Source: Bisgaard Taxon 45
GTDB lineage: Bacteria > Pseudomonadota > Gammaproteobacteria > Enterobacterales > Pasteurellaceae
Length of the DNA stretch: 64,000 nucleotides
Direction: 5' to 3'
Assembly (NCBI GenBank): GCA_030783905.1
Contig: JAQAHH010000009.1
Location: 62,001-126,000, forward strand
Position numbers and translations under genes: made by a program. Shown here piece after piece: positions 28,827 to 38,283 of the stretch (the stretch's first letter is position 1; every line of letters begins with the position of its first letter). The notes under the pieces were generated by a model. It was given only the letters and a program-made list of their open reading frames with translations. It made no database searches and had not been told where the DNA came from.

Positions 28827-30044
28827 TTAATCTAATTGTTTTCCTTTCAGCTCTGGAATCAAGAAGATTGTCGCGATCATATCGATAATATAGATACTGG
28901 CTAAGAAAGCGATGGCTAATTGGAAAGAGTAAGTTGATACGAGTGCACCGACTACAATAGGTCCAAACCCACCGACCGCACGTCCTAAGTTAAATAACAC
29001 ATTTTGCGCGGTGGCACGTGCTTGTGTTGGATAAGCTTCAGACATCAGTGCGCCATAACCACCCATCATACCGTTGACAAACATCCCTAATATTGCCCCA
29101 GCAAAGAGCATAGCGGTTGGATCGGACATTTGTGAATAGGTAAAAATACTGATGACCGCCCCGAATTGGAAGAGTAAAAAACTAGGTTTGCGACCAATTC
29201 GATCTGCCAGTTGACCAAACAACCAAATGCCAAACATCATGCCGCAGATCGTTACTGCCGTCCATAAACCAGATTTGGTCAAACTAAAGCCAAGTTGTTT
29301 GGATAAGAAATTTGGCATCCAAATCATGATACCGTAGTAACCGAAGTTTTGTACGGAAGTTAATACCACGATCCCCGCACTGATTTTTGCCGTCGCTTTA
29401 TCTTTAATCAATAAGCGAAATGACTCAAGACGAGCTGTTTTTTGGCGTTCAAGTGCGGTCTGTTTTTTCACAAAAATTTCAGGCTCGTGCAATCTTGCAC
29501 GTAAATACCATGCGACGAAAGCCGGGAAAATTCCCACTAAGAACATACCACGCCAGCCAATGTGTGGAAGAAGTAATGGGGTGAGTAATGCGGCGCCTAA
29601 CACACCAACTTGCCAACCTAAAGCAACATAAGAGGAGGCTTTTGCACGGTGACGGGCTGGCCAAGCTTCTGCGGCTAATGCCATACCGATACCAAATTCT
29701 CCCCCTAGACCAATCCCAGCAATGGTGCGATAAATCAGAAGATCCCAGTAACCTTGAGCAAAAGCACATAGCCCAGTAAAGACCGCAAACAGCACTATCG
29801 TCCAAGTTAAAACACGTATACGACCGTATTTATCGCTGAGTGCGCCAAAAATAATACCACCAGCCACAGCACCAATCAGTGTCCAAGTGACCAGTGAGCC
29901 CGATTGAGCGGGCGTTAAGGCAAGATCGGCAGAAATAGCCGATAACATAAAACCTAAGATGAGAAGATCGAAGCCATCCATCGCATAACCGACAGCGGAT
30001 CCTAATAAGGCTTTCCAGCCATCTTTATTGACATTGTCATTCAT
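28827..30044 (-). CDS. MFS metabolite:H+ symporter
   Basis: 12-helix major facilitator of the aromatic-acid/sialate/metabolite proton symporter type, 405 residues. The opening WKALLGSAVGYAMDGFDLLILG with its D-G-F-D motif in helix 1, then ALSDKYGRIRVL between helices 2 and 3, and RTIAGIGLGGEFGIGMAL are typical of this group (relatives include NanT-, ShiA- and YjhB-like proteins). I cannot assign the substrate. It is divergent from manX, so the 390-base gap between them carries regulatory sites for both. Contains one uptake signal. Confidence 0.82.
   Translation of the reverse strand: MNDNVNKDGWKALLGSAVGYAMDGFDLLILGFMLSAISADLALTPAQSGSLVTWTLIGAVAGGIIFGALSDKYGRIRVLTWTIVLFAVFTGLCAFAQGYWDLLIYRTIAGIGLGGEFGIGMALAAEAWPARHRAKASSYVALGWQVGVLGAALLTPLLLPHIGWRGMFLVGIFPAFVAWYLRARLHEPEIFVKKQTALERQKTARLESFRLLIKDKATAKISAGIVVLTSVQNFGYYGIMIWMPNFLSKQLGFSLTKSGLWTAVTICGMMFGIWLFGQLADRIGRKPSFLLFQFGAVISIFTYSQMSDPTAMLFAGAILGMFVNGMMGGYGALMSEAYPTQARATAQNVLFNLGRAVGGFGPIVVGALVSTYSFQLAIAFLASIYIIDMIATIFLIPELKGKQLD
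29451..29459 (+). repeat. DNA uptake signal sequence
   Basis: Exact AAGTGCGGT inside the MFS transporter gene. Confidence 0.8.
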
Positions 30045-30340
30045 TTTTTGATCCTTTTGCTACTCGCTGGTAGCACTTTAAAAGTTAGAGAAGGGAGTTC
30101 TCAATGTGAGAAAGCGTCGCGTAGTTTACGCATTTTTTTGAGGTTTGCAAGAATAAAACGAATGAAATAAGTGTTAAATAAGTTGAGTGATTATATAAGG
30201 GAAATGTTAAAAAATTTTGATTAATTTTTTAAATCAGCAAATGAAGTATTTTTGGCTTCCTGCTGTTTGTGGCTAAATTTAATAAAATTGCTCAAAAATG
30301 TGACTGACGCAACATTTTAGGTCTGTCTATCCCACAAAAG

Positions 30341-30356
30341 TGTGATCTGTATCACA
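30341..30356 (+). promoter_or_regulatory. CRP-cAMP binding site of manXYZ
   Basis: TGTGATCTGTATCACA matches the consensus TGTGA-N6-TCACA at all ten conserved positions. Its centre (30348.5) is about 41.5 bases before a start point expected near 30390, the class II activator position. Confidence 0.85.
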
Positions 30357-30377
30357 CTGTTACTTACCTCTTTCCTC

Positions 30378-30383
30378 TATAAT
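30378..30383 (+). promoter_or_regulatory. -10 element of the manXYZ promoter
   Basis: Perfect TATAAT, 22 bases after the CRP site. No good -35 hexamer is seen, as expected for a promoter depending on CRP. Confidence 0.7.
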
Positions 30384-30434
30384 TCGTGTTCAGATAACTC
30401 TATTTGATTTTTAAGCTTAACAAGGAGTCAAACA

Positions 30435-31409
30435 ATGACAATTGCTATTATGATAGCGACTCATGGGGTGGCAGCAGAGCAATTGCTGAAAACCACGGAA
30501 ATGTTGATTGGTGAACAAGACAATGTGGCCACTATCGATTTTGTACCGGGTGAAAATGCGGAAACTATCATGGCGAAATACCAAGAAAAACTGTCAACGA
30601 CGTTATCTCATTGCGATGAGGTACTGTTTTTAGTTGATACTTGGGGGGGAAGTCCATTTAATGCCGCTAATCGCGTGGCCGATGGCAAGTCAAATATGGA
30701 CATTGTGACAGGGGTGAATGTCCCGATGTTAGTCGAAACTTTCATGGCTCGTGATGATAATCCAACATTACCAGAATTGGTTGCGATTGCACTTGAAACG
30801 GGGCGTACCGGCGTGCGTGCATTACGCTACGAAGAAGAAACTGAAGCGGCACCTGTTGCAAAAGTGGAAGAAAAACCAGTTCAACCAAGTGTGGTGACCG
30901 AAAATGGAGTTGGGCATTTAGAAATTGGTCTAGCGCGTATTGATGATCGTTTAATTCATGGACAAGTGGCAACCCGTTGGACGAAAGAAAGTAAGGTGAG
31001 CCGTATCGTTGTAGTGAATGATGACGTAGCGAAAGACAGTGTGCGTTCAACTATGTTGAAAAGTGTTGCGCCTCCGGGCGTGACTGCACATGTGGTGGAT
31101 GTAGAAAAAATGATCCGTGTCTATAACAACCCAGAATATGCGGGTGAGCGCATGATGTTATTGTTTACCAATCCAACGGATGTTGTTCGTTTGATGGAAG
31201 CCGGTGTCGATTTTAAATCGATTAATGTTGGTGGGATGGCATATAAAGAGGGCAAAAAAATGATCACTAGCGCGGTGGCGGTTGATGATAAAGATATTGA
31301 AGCCTTTAAGAAACTAGATGCACAAAAAATTGAGCTTGATGTGCGTAAAGTTTCAAATGATAGCCGTCAGTATATGATGGATCTATTAAAGAAAAATAAT
31401 CTCATCTAA
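30435..31409 (+). CDS. manX: PTS mannose-family EIIAB component
   Basis: Cytoplasmic phosphoryl-transfer subunit of the mannose/glucose/hexosamine phosphotransferase system. 324 residues: EIIA domain (about 1-130) with the phosphorylated His10 in ATHGVAAEQ, an Ala/Pro/Glu-rich linker (about 133-155), then EIIB with His175 in DDRLIHGQV. Both active-site histidine positions coincide with those I recall for E. coli ManX. Together with manY and manZ it takes up and phosphorylates hexoses; manA downstream converts the product. Expected to be CRP-activated. Confidence 0.96.
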   Translation: MTIAIMIATHGVAAEQLLKTTEMLIGEQDNVATIDFVPGENAETIMAKYQEKLSTTLSHCDEVLFLVDTWGGSPFNAANRVADGKSNMDIVTGVNVPMLVETFMARDDNPTLPELVAIALETGRTGVRALRYEEETEAAPVAKVEEKPVQPSVVTENGVGHLEIGLARIDDRLIHGQVATRWTKESKVSRIVVVNDDVAKDSVRSTMLKSVAPPGVTAHVVDVEKMIRVYNNPEYAGERMMLLFTNPTDVVRLMEAGVDFKSINVGGMAYKEGKKMITSAVAVDDKDIEAFKKLDAQKIELDVRKVSNDSRQYMMDLLKKNNLI

Positions 31410-31433
31410 TGATATTAAGAAAAGGAAATTAGA

Positions 31434-32237
31434 ATGGAAATTTCAACGTTACAAATTGTACTCGTCTTTCTCGTTGCTTGTGTTTCAGGTATGGGATCGA
31501 TTTTGGATGAATTTCAAACTCACCGTCCGTTGATTGCTTGTACTTTAATTGGGCTTGTCCTCGGTGACATTAAGACAGGTATCATTGTCGGTGGTACCCT
31601 TGAATTATTGGCATTAGGGTGGATGAACATTGGGGCCGCATTAGCACCTGATGCTGCGCTTGCCTCCGTGGTGTCCACAATTCTTGTTATTGTCGGTGGG
31701 CAAGATATTTCAACTGGTATTGCGATTGCCATTCCATTAGCAGCAGCAGGGCAAGTATTAACGTATGTTGTTCGTGCGATCACTGTTGGTTTCCAACATG
31801 CGGCAGATAACGTGGTTGAAACAGGCGATCTGAATAAATTAGATTGGATTCACCGCTCCGCTTTATTATTACAAGCTATGCGTATTGCCATTCCAGCATT
31901 AATTGTCGCAATGACGGCAGGGACTGATACCGTTCAAACCATGTTAAGTGCGATTCCTGATGTGGTGACAACCGGGCTTAAAATTGCGGGTGGATTTATC
32001 GCAGTGGTCGGTTACGCCATGGTAATCAATATGATGCGTGCAGGTCATTTAATGCCGTTTTTCTATGCCGGTTTTGTGATTGCGGCCTTTACTGAGTTTA
32101 ACTTAGTCGCATTAGGGGTATTGGGCGCGATTATGGCAGTGCTTTATATTCAACTTCACCCGAAATACAACCAAAGTAAGCAAGTGGTGCAAGTCGTCAG
32201 CAATGGTCAAAATGATCTTGATAACAGATTAGATTAA
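31434..32237 (+). CDS. manY: PTS mannose-family EIIC component
   Basis: Membrane channel component of the mannose PTS. 267 residues, strongly hydrophobic; conserved FQTHRPLIACTLIGLVLGD near the N-terminus and IGAALAPDAALASVVS follow the family. AAAGGAAA ribosome binding site; 24 bases after manX and 14 before manZ. Confidence 0.95.
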   Translation: MEISTLQIVLVFLVACVSGMGSILDEFQTHRPLIACTLIGLVLGDIKTGIIVGGTLELLALGWMNIGAALAPDAALASVVSTILVIVGGQDISTGIAIAIPLAAAGQVLTYVVRAITVGFQHAADNVVETGDLNKLDWIHRSALLLQAMRIAIPALIVAMTAGTDTVQTMLSAIPDVVTTGLKIAGGFIAVVGYAMVINMMRAGHLMPFFYAGFVIAAFTEFNLVALGVLGAIMAVLYIQLHPKYNQSKQVVQVVSNGQNDLDNRLD

Positions 32238-32251
32238 TAGGAATTACAACA

Positions 32252-33088
32252 ATGACAACTGAAATGAAAAAAGTAACGCAAAGTGATTTAAATGCCGTCG
32301 TACGTCGTTCTAATCTTTTCCAAGGTTCTTGGAACTTTGAGCGTATGCAAGCACTTGGATTTGCCTATTCGATGGTACCCGTTATCAAACGTTTATATCC
32401 CGATCCACATTCACAAGAACGTAAAGATGCAATTAAACGCCATTTAGAATTCTTTAACACACAGCCATTCGTTGCGGCACCTGTACTCGGTGTCACCATT
32501 GCAATGGAAGAAGAACGCGCAAATGGTAAAGAAATTGATGATGCGGCCATCAACGGGATTAAAGTTGGTTTAATGGGACCTTTAGCAGGGGTGGGGGATC
32601 CAATTTATTGGGGAACCGCACGTCCAGTTTTCGCTGCATTAGGGGCAGGACTGGCGGTTAACGGCAATATCTTAGGGCCAATTCTCTTTTTTGTCTTGTT
32701 TAACCTTGTTCGTTTAGCCACCCGTTATTTTGGCGTGACCTATGGTTATAAAAAAGGTCTCGATGTAGTGGGTGATATGAGCGGTGGTTTACTGCAAAAA
32801 CTCACGGAAGGTGCATCAATTCTGGGGTTATTTATTATGGGGGCACTTGTTCAGAAATGGACCAGTATCAACGTTCCTTTTGTTGTGGCCAATATTCAAA
32901 TGCAAGATGGCAGTACCAAAGTGGAAACGATTCAAACCATTTTAGATAGTCTCATGCCGGGTTTATTGCCATTATTGTTGACCTTTGCTTGTATGTGGTT
33001 GTTACGTAACCGTGTTAATGCCTTGTGGATTATTATTGGTTTCTTTGCTATTGGTATTTTCGGCGCATGGACAGGCATTTTGGCTTAG
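32252..33088 (+). CDS. manZ: PTS mannose-family EIID component
   Basis: Second membrane component of the mannose PTS, pairing with ManY. 278 residues; SNLFQGSWNFERMQALGFAY at the start, FFNTQPFVAAPVLGVTIAME and GLMGPLAGVGDPIYWGTARP are hallmark EIID stretches. A strong terminator follows 22 bases after the stop, closing the manXYZ operon. Confidence 0.96.
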   Translation: MTTEMKKVTQSDLNAVVRRSNLFQGSWNFERMQALGFAYSMVPVIKRLYPDPHSQERKDAIKRHLEFFNTQPFVAAPVLGVTIAMEEERANGKEIDDAAINGIKVGLMGPLAGVGDPIYWGTARPVFAALGAGLAVNGNILGPILFFVLFNLVRLATRYFGVTYGYKKGLDVVGDMSGGLLQKLTEGASILGLFIMGALVQKWTSINVPFVVANIQMQDGSTKVETIQTILDSLMPGLLPLLLTFACMWLLRNRVNALWIIIGFFAIGIFGAWTGILA

Positions 33089-33110
33089 TCTTTATAGTCG
33101 ATTAATTTTT

Positions 33111-33143
33111 AAGCCCTATACTGAAAATATAGGGCTTTTTTAT
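33111..33143 (+). terminator. Terminator of manXYZ
   Basis: AAGCCCTATA (33111-33120) and TATAGGGCTT (33128-33137) are perfect complements with loop CTGAAAA, followed by a T-rich tail. Confidence 0.9.
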
Positions 33144-33377
33144 TTTATTGAATACATTATTTTTTATATAAATAATTTATATTTTAATTATTCTTGATAT
33201 TTCTGAATGTTATTTAATGAATGTGTGCGAATAACAAGAAGTTTAATCTACTTCAGCAGATTAAATTGACATATAGGTTTGAGAGGGTGAGAATTGTCCG
33301 CGATATAAAGTAATTGATTTTATTATAAAAATTATCCTGCTTTATACATAACCTAAGTTTTAAGAGGATCAACATTA

Positions 33378-34496
33378 ATGAAAAAAACAATCATCCCACT
33401 AGCAACAATAGCCGTATTTGCTACTTCAGCACATGCCAGTATTATTTATCATAACGATGGCACGACTGTCGAGCTTGGGGGATCCGTTCGAGTATTACTC
33501 GTTAAAGAAAAAAATAAAAGGGTGGATTTAAAAAATGATGATTCTCGTTTAGACGTGAAAGTAACTCATCAATTAGGGCGTGGTTTAAGTGCAGTAAGTG
33601 GTTTAGAAATCCGATTTGATAGTGAGGATAATGTATTTTCCTCAGGTAAATTTGGTCATCCGACCGTCAATAAGTTATTTGCGGGGCTGGCTTATGAAGG
33701 GATCGGTACTTTAACTTTTGGTAAACAAGCGACCAATGGAGATGATGTCCAGCTTAATGATAATGCTTATGCTTGGGGCGGTGGCAATAATTTATTAATT
33801 TCTGCTGAGAAATCTATTAAATTCCGTTCAGTAGAATGGCACGGTTTTAGTTTAGGTTTGGATTATGTATTTGGTAATGCGAACAGAAAAACTTCAGTCA
33901 AAGATAATCTGCTAGGTAATTACGAAGATAAATATGCTTATCAAACGTCGTTATTCTATCGCAGTGCGTTAGCGCAGGATTTAGTGTTAAATTTAGCAGC
34001 AGGTTATGGTGTGAATAAATATGATTATGAGAGTACGCGAACTGCATATACTAATATTACTTGGAGAACGGCTGCACAAGTTGTGTATGGTTCTATGAGT
34101 TTTGGCGCAGAATATGGTAAAATGATCAGTAAAGAACATGATACAAAAGAAAAAACGATACAGACTTTATTAGTATCTGCTTCTTATCAAGTGACTGAAC
34201 CGTCCAAAGTGTATGTTCAGTGGAACAATGTAAAAGTCAAAAATCATCTAGCATTTGGCACTGAAGTTGACTACCTAGTGGTGCATAATTGGAAAAAAAG
34301 CGTAGATACGTTGATTGTCGGTACAGATTATCAACTGCATAAGAATGTATTAGCTTATGTTGAATATGCGTATGAGAAAGCGAAAGCAACCTCTGATATT
34401 TATGATTATCAAGTTCATCCAACTGTCAAAGCATTCAGTACAAGCCATCAGGTAAAAAATAATAAATTAGGAGTAGGGTTACGCGTATTTTTCTAG
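33378..34496 (+). CDS. Gram-negative outer-membrane porin (OmpH/P2-like)
   Basis: 372-residue trimeric-type porin. It has a signal peptide of about 20 residues ending in AHA, the usual porin opening (IIYHNDGTTVELGGSVRV), alternating beta-strand character and the C-terminal Phe (LGVGLRVFF) needed for outer-membrane assembly. It resembles the OmpH/P2 porins of Pasteurellaceae but seems a separate paralogue; I cannot say which. Its place between manXYZ and yobD/manA suggests a role in sugar entry, which is inference only. It has its own upstream region of about 230 bases and its own terminator. Confidence 0.88.
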   Translation: MKKTIIPLATIAVFATSAHASIIYHNDGTTVELGGSVRVLLVKEKNKRVDLKNDDSRLDVKVTHQLGRGLSAVSGLEIRFDSEDNVFSSGKFGHPTVNKLFAGLAYEGIGTLTFGKQATNGDDVQLNDNAYAWGGGNNLLISAEKSIKFRSVEWHGFSLGLDYVFGNANRKTSVKDNLLGNYEDKYAYQTSLFYRSALAQDLVLNLAAGYGVNKYDYESTRTAYTNITWRTAAQVVYGSMSFGAEYGKMISKEHDTKEKTIQTLLVSASYQVTEPSKVYVQWNNVKVKNHLAFGTEVDYLVVHNWKKSVDTLIVGTDYQLHKNVLAYVEYAYEKAKATSDIYDYQVHPTVKAFSTSHQVKNNKLGVGLRVFF

Positions 34497-34520
34497 TTTT
34501 CTATCGGAAAAGTCGCGTAT

Positions 34521-34550
34521 AAAAAGATAGACATGATGTCTATCTTTTTT
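34521..34550 (+). terminator. Terminator after the porin gene
   Basis: AAAAAGATAGAC and GTCTATCTTTTT flank a 4-6 base loop and end in T6, about 25 bases past the stop. Confidence 0.9.
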
Positions 34551-34638
34551 CGCAATGTTATTGATACTTTTGTGTGGACTTTAACGACTTTGTGTGGGTT
34601 TAGACATGTTCTTCTAATCTCTAATCCGATAGGGAAAT

Positions 34639-34668
34639 AAAAAAGCGGAATGTGTTCATCGCTTTTTT
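34639..34668. terminator. AAAAAAGCG/CGCTTTTTT hairpin before yobD
   Basis: Perfect 9-base stem with a 12-base loop, T6 on either strand. No coding sequence lies between it and the porin terminator, so it could be a back-up terminator or the end of an unseen short transcript. Just before it lie two near copies of ACTTTGTGTGG (around 34568-34599). Confidence 0.55.
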
Positions 34669-34710
34669 GTAAAATAAAGCTAAGTAATTTATTTGTGAGT
34701 AATATAATTG

Positions 34711-35166
34711 ATGATAATAAACGTCTTACTGTGTTTGGGTATTTTCTGCTTTTTATTTTATGCTTTTTACGATCAGTTTTTCATGGACTGTTGGAAAGGT
34801 AAAACTTTACTCAAGGTACATCTCAAAAAGCAGGGACAAAAGGATGCGTTAATTTTTAGCCTATTAATAGGCATCATCATTTACCAAACTTATACCAATC
34901 TTTCGTCGGTCACTCTGTACTTATTAACCGCTTTAATTTTACTGAGTGTGTATGCCGCTTTTATTCGTACCCCAGTGTTGCTGTTAAAAGAGAAAGGGTT
35001 TTTCTTTGGTAATATTTATTTTCAATATGCCAATATTCATCAACTGCATTTGGCAGAAAACAATATTTTAGTAATTGATATGAACAGTGGGAAACGGTTG
35101 CTCGTGCATTTACTGACAGATGAGGATCGTGAACGAGTGATTCAATTTTTTGGTGGTTATAAATAA
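34711..35166 (+). CDS. yobD: UPF0266/DUF986 membrane protein YobD
   Basis: 151-residue inner-membrane protein with about three hydrophobic helices in the first 90 residues and a C-terminal soluble part. YDQF near residue 20, IRTPVLLLKEKGFFFGNIYFQY-like sequence and the C-terminal strands match E. coli YobD. Function unknown. In E. coli yobD also lies directly downstream of manXYZ, so this is conserved synteny with a porin inserted. Start ATG at 34711; the preceding TTG is less likely. Twelve bases before manA. Confidence 0.82.
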   Translation: MIINVLLCLGIFCFLFYAFYDQFFMDCWKGKTLLKVHLKKQGQKDALIFSLLIGIIIYQTYTNLSSVTLYLLTALILLSVYAAFIRTPVLLLKEKGFFFGNIYFQYANIHQLHLAENNILVIDMNSGKRLLVHLLTDEDRERVIQFFGGYK

Positions 35167-35177
35167 GAAGGGAAAAG

Positions 35178-36380
35178 ATGGGAATTTATCAATTAACGGG
35201 GCGTGTACAACACTATGTTTGGGGGGGAAAAGACTATTTACCTGCCTTGCTCGGAATTAAAAAAGAAACAGAACAGTATTATGCGGAGTGGTGGTTAGGC
35301 GCTCATGTATCAGCCCCTTCTATGCTTGAGATGGAGGGAGAAGCCATTTCTTTGCTTGAATTTTTAGCTAAAAATCCAACCGCACTTGGCGAAAAAAGTG
35401 TATCCAAATTTGGCACAGAATTACCTTATTTATTAAAAATTTTAGATGTGGCAAAACCCTTGTCGATCCAATTACATCCGACCAAAAAACAGGCAGAAGT
35501 TGGGTTTGCACAAGAGAATGCACAAGGTGTCGCCTTAACTGATCCGACTCGGACTTATAAAGACAATAATCACAAACCCGAAATGATGATTGCTTTATCC
35601 GATTTTTGGTTATTACATGGGTTTAAAACCAAAGCAGCGATGTTAGCGACCTTAAACGCACGTCCTTCTTTACAACCTCTTGCGGCTAAGCTTGCACAAC
35701 AAGCAATACATGCCTTTTACGCAGACATTATGCAAGCAGATCAAGCCCAGTTAGCCCAATGGTTATTGCCTATAATCGATGAAAATCAAGCGAAGTATGC
35801 GGCTAACCAACTTGAACCGACTAATCCTGATTATTGGGTACTTTATACGATGGAAGCGATGGCGATTTCGCCATCCAAATTAGATGCAGGACTTGTTTGC
35901 TTTTATTTATTTAATATTGTGCATTTACGCGAAGGCGAAGGGATTTTTCAAGATGCGGGTATTCCACATGCCTATTTACGTGGACAAAATATTGAATTAA
36001 TGGCCTGTTCAGATAACGTGATTCGTGGCGGTTTAACACCGAAACATGTGGATATTCAAGCGTTGTTAGCGATTATTGATTGCCGTGAAGTCGTGCCTGA
36101 AATTATTCCTGTCGCACCTACACAACAGGCTTACATTACCTATCAGACACCTGCTCAAGATTTCTCGCTCAGCCGTTTTCGTTATCAAGTCGGACAGACT
36201 CAATCCTGTGAAGCACAAAGCGCCCAAATTTTGTTAGTGATGAAAGGAAAAGTGACACTTTCTCAAGGTACGACCGTTCTCGCATTACAACAAGGGCAGT
36301 CAGCGTTTATTGAAAGTGAAACCAAGTATGACATTACTGGGCTGGAAGACGGGTATTGTGTAATTGCCGCCCTGCCTTAA
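35178..36380 (+). CDS. manA: Mannose-6-phosphate isomerase
   Basis: Type I phosphomannose isomerase converting mannose-6-phosphate, the product of the ManXYZ system, to fructose-6-phosphate. 400 residues, cupin fold with zinc. Zinc-ligand motifs: LSIQLHPTKKQAE, DNNHKPEM and DAGIPHAYLRG. Good ribosome binding site (AAGAAGGGAAAAG). Its nearness to manXYZ places uptake and first metabolic step together, though the porin and terminators mean it is probably transcribed separately with yobD. Confidence 0.95.
   Translation: MGIYQLTGRVQHYVWGGKDYLPALLGIKKETEQYYAEWWLGAHVSAPSMLEMEGEAISLLEFLAKNPTALGEKSVSKFGTELPYLLKILDVAKPLSIQLHPTKKQAEVGFAQENAQGVALTDPTRTYKDNNHKPEMMIALSDFWLLHGFKTKAAMLATLNARPSLQPLAAKLAQQAIHAFYADIMQADQAQLAQWLLPIIDENQAKYAANQLEPTNPDYWVLYTMEAMAISPSKLDAGLVCFYLFNIVHLREGEGIFQDAGIPHAYLRGQNIELMACSDNVIRGGLTPKHVDIQALLAIIDCREVVPEIIPVAPTQQAYITYQTPAQDFSLSRFRYQVGQTQSCEAQSAQILLVMKGKVTLSQGTTVLALQQGQSAFIESETKYDITGLEDGYCVIAALP
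35379..35387 (-). repeat. DNA uptake signal sequence
   Basis: Exact ACCGCACTT inside manA. Confidence 0.8.
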
Positions 36381-36424
36381 GTGATCAAAACACAAAATAG
36401 AATAGGCTAACCCAGTTAGCCTTT

Positions 36425-37738
36425 TTATTGATTCAGATCTTGAATTAAAATTTTGGATCGACGTTGATAATTATAATGTTGTCGTTTTTTTTCGGGTAAA
36501 TCTGCGATCTCTGCGAGTTGGAAACCTCTTTCCTGAAACCAATGTACGGTGCGTGTGGTGAGCACAAATAGTTTTTCAATACCCAGTTGTTTAGCGCGCT
36601 TTTGGATCGCTTCTAATAAAATGTCGCCACGCGAAGAATTACGATAATCCGGGTGAACCGCAACACAAGCCATTTCTGCCATTTTTTCATCGTCATAGCA
36701 TTTTAATGCGGCACAAGCAATGATCACGCCATCACGATCAATAATCGTATAGTGATTAATCTCCATTTCTAATTGTTCACGCGAACGTTTGACTAAAATG
36801 CCTTGTTGTTCAAGTGGACGAATCAACTCGAGTAAAGCTGGAATATCACTGACTGTCGCTAAGCGAACCGTTTCAGAATGTTCCATAGACAACTGAGTAC
36901 CGACACCATCACGGGTAAATAATTCCTGCAATAAGGCGCCATCTTCTTCGTAGCTGATCAAATGAGAACGTTTGATACCAAAGCGACAGACTTCAATTGC
37001 GGCTTGCAAAAAGCGCGCTTGGGAGCTGTGATATTGATTTTGTTGTATCAATTTATCTAAATAAAGTTCCGCTTCTTGCGGGAGTAAATCGCTGATCGTT
37101 TGCTGATTTTCATCTAAGATCCCCTGTGTTGAAGAAAAACCGATCAGTTTTTCCGCTTTTAATTTAATCGCCAGTTGTGAGGCGATTTCCTCGAAAGGTA
37201 AATTAAAGCTTTCCCCAGTCACAGAGGGCGCAATGGGCCCAATTAAGACAATCGCATCGCGTGCCAATTGTTGCTGAATACTGTCAATATTAATACGACG
37301 AATTTTGCCACTTAATTGATAATCGATACCGTCATCCACTCCAATCGGCTGTGCGAGTATGAAGTTACCCGTGACCACATCAATTAATGGCGAATGGGGA
37401 AGGCGTAGTGATAAGCGTGAGACAATATCGCAATTGAGTTTTCCGACCGCTTGTTTCACCAGTTCTAAACAATTTAAGTCAGTGACACGAATATTTTTAT
37501 GATAGACCGATTCAACCTGATGTTGCTTTAACAGCTGATTAATTTGATAGCGAGCACCAAACACTATAACGAGCTTAATACCTAAGCTATGAAGTAAGCT
37601 GATATCATTGATAATATTAACAAAATTTTGACAAGCAATAGTATCGCCATCAAGCATAATGACAAAGGTTTTGCTTCTATGCATGTTGACATAAGGGGTG
37701 GACTGTCTAAACCAATGAACCAATTCTGTGCTACGCAT
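36425..37738 (-). CDS. argA: N-acetylglutamate synthase
   Basis: First enzyme of arginine synthesis: acetyl-CoA plus glutamate to N-acetylglutamate. I choose ATG 37738 (437 residues, [11 protein letters not shown]) because GGAG sits at proper distance upstream; ATG 37750 lacks a site. Domains: an amino acid kinase-like domain (about 1-285) that binds arginine for feedback inhibition, then a GNAT acetyltransferase domain (about 290-430, with [17 protein letters not shown] as acetyl-CoA loop). argG and an ornithine carbamoyltransferase gene at the far end of the window belong to the same pathway. Confidence 0.95.
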   Translation of the reverse strand: MRSTELVHWFRQSTPYVNMHRSKTFVIMLDGDTIACQNFVNIINDISLLHSLGIKLVIVFGARYQINQLLKQHQVESVYHKNIRVTDLNCLELVKQAVGKLNCDIVSRLSLRLPHSPLIDVVTGNFILAQPIGVDDGIDYQLSGKIRRINIDSIQQQLARDAIVLIGPIAPSVTGESFNLPFEEIASQLAIKLKAEKLIGFSSTQGILDENQQTISDLLPQEAELYLDKLIQQNQYHSSQARFLQAAIEVCRFGIKRSHLISYEEDGALLQELFTRDGVGTQLSMEHSETVRLATVSDIPALLELIRPLEQQGILVKRSREQLEMEINHYTIIDRDGVIIACAALKCYDDEKMAEMACVAVHPDYRNSSRGDILLEAIQKRAKQLGIEKLFVLTTRTVHWFQERGFQLAEIADLPEKKRQHYNYQRRSKILIQDLNQ

Positions 37739-37820
37739 CGGCAACTCCATTTATAATTATTCATTTTTGTTGAATTTATATTCATTTCTTGTCTTGTGCA
37801 AGCAAAATTTTCATGCAATA

Positions 37821-37851
37821 AAAAATGCGATGAAATCATCATCGCATTTTT
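37821..37851 (-). terminator. Terminator after grxA
   Basis: AAAAATGCGATG (37821-37832) and CATCGCATTTTT (37840-37851) are perfect 12-base complements with a 7-base loop. It lies 11 bases beyond the grxA stop. The stem resembles that of the terminator at 53648-53685. Confidence 0.88.
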
Positions 37852-37861
37852 GTTAGTGCTA

Positions 37862-38125
37862 TTAGGCAACAATATTAAATTGTGCCTTCATTAAGGCCTC
37901 AAAATCAGTACAGCCACCGATAGGTTTTTCATCAATGAAAATTTGTGGGACGGTTTCAACAGGCTTACCGACTGATTTGGATAAATCTGCTTTAGAAATG
38001 CCTTCAGCGATGATATCCACATAACGGTAATCGAAATCGGGTAAACTTTGTTTTAATTTGTCAGCTAAGTTTTTAGCACGAACACAATACGGGCAACCTG
38101 AGCGCCCAAAGATGACAACGAACAT
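37862..38125 (-). CDS. grxA: Glutaredoxin 1
   Basis: 87-residue glutathione-dependent thiol-disulfide oxidoreductase with the dithiol active site CPYC (residues 11-14), the cis-Pro region ETVPQIF and the GG motif (PIGGCTDF). Full length for GrxA. Known substrates of the family include ribonucleotide reductase and OxyR. Divergent from rimK, a pairing also known in other gamma-proteobacteria where grxA neighbours rimK. Confidence 0.95.
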   Translation of the reverse strand: MFVVIFGRSGCPYCVRAKNLADKLKQSLPDFDYRYVDIIAEGISKADLSKSVGKPVETVPQIFIDEKPIGGCTDFEALMKAQFNIVA

Positions 38126-38283
38126 ATCTATTTCCTTATTTGAATAAAAAACATGATTTGATACGGATCAAAACGGAAACATTTTACCGTATACCAAGAA
38201 AAAGAATAAAGTATTTTTCAGCGCCACTGCGCTTAGTGTAATATAATTATTTATTATCTCTTTTTGTTTCCTTGTGAATGGTT

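Larger units (their letters stand above)
30045..30434. promoter_or_regulatory. Divergent regulatory region between MFS gene and manX
   Basis: 390 non-coding AT-rich bases. It holds the CRP site and -10 box listed separately, and a weaker TGTGACTGACGCAACA (30299-30314) that resembles a degenerate second CRP site. AAGGAG at 30421-30426 is the manX ribosome binding site. No small gene seen. Confidence 0.6.

Noticed and set aside
34551-34710. Possible small RNA between the porin and yobD
   Set aside because: Only a terminator-like hairpin and two short near-repeats are visible; no promoter I would defend, so listed only as a hairpin.
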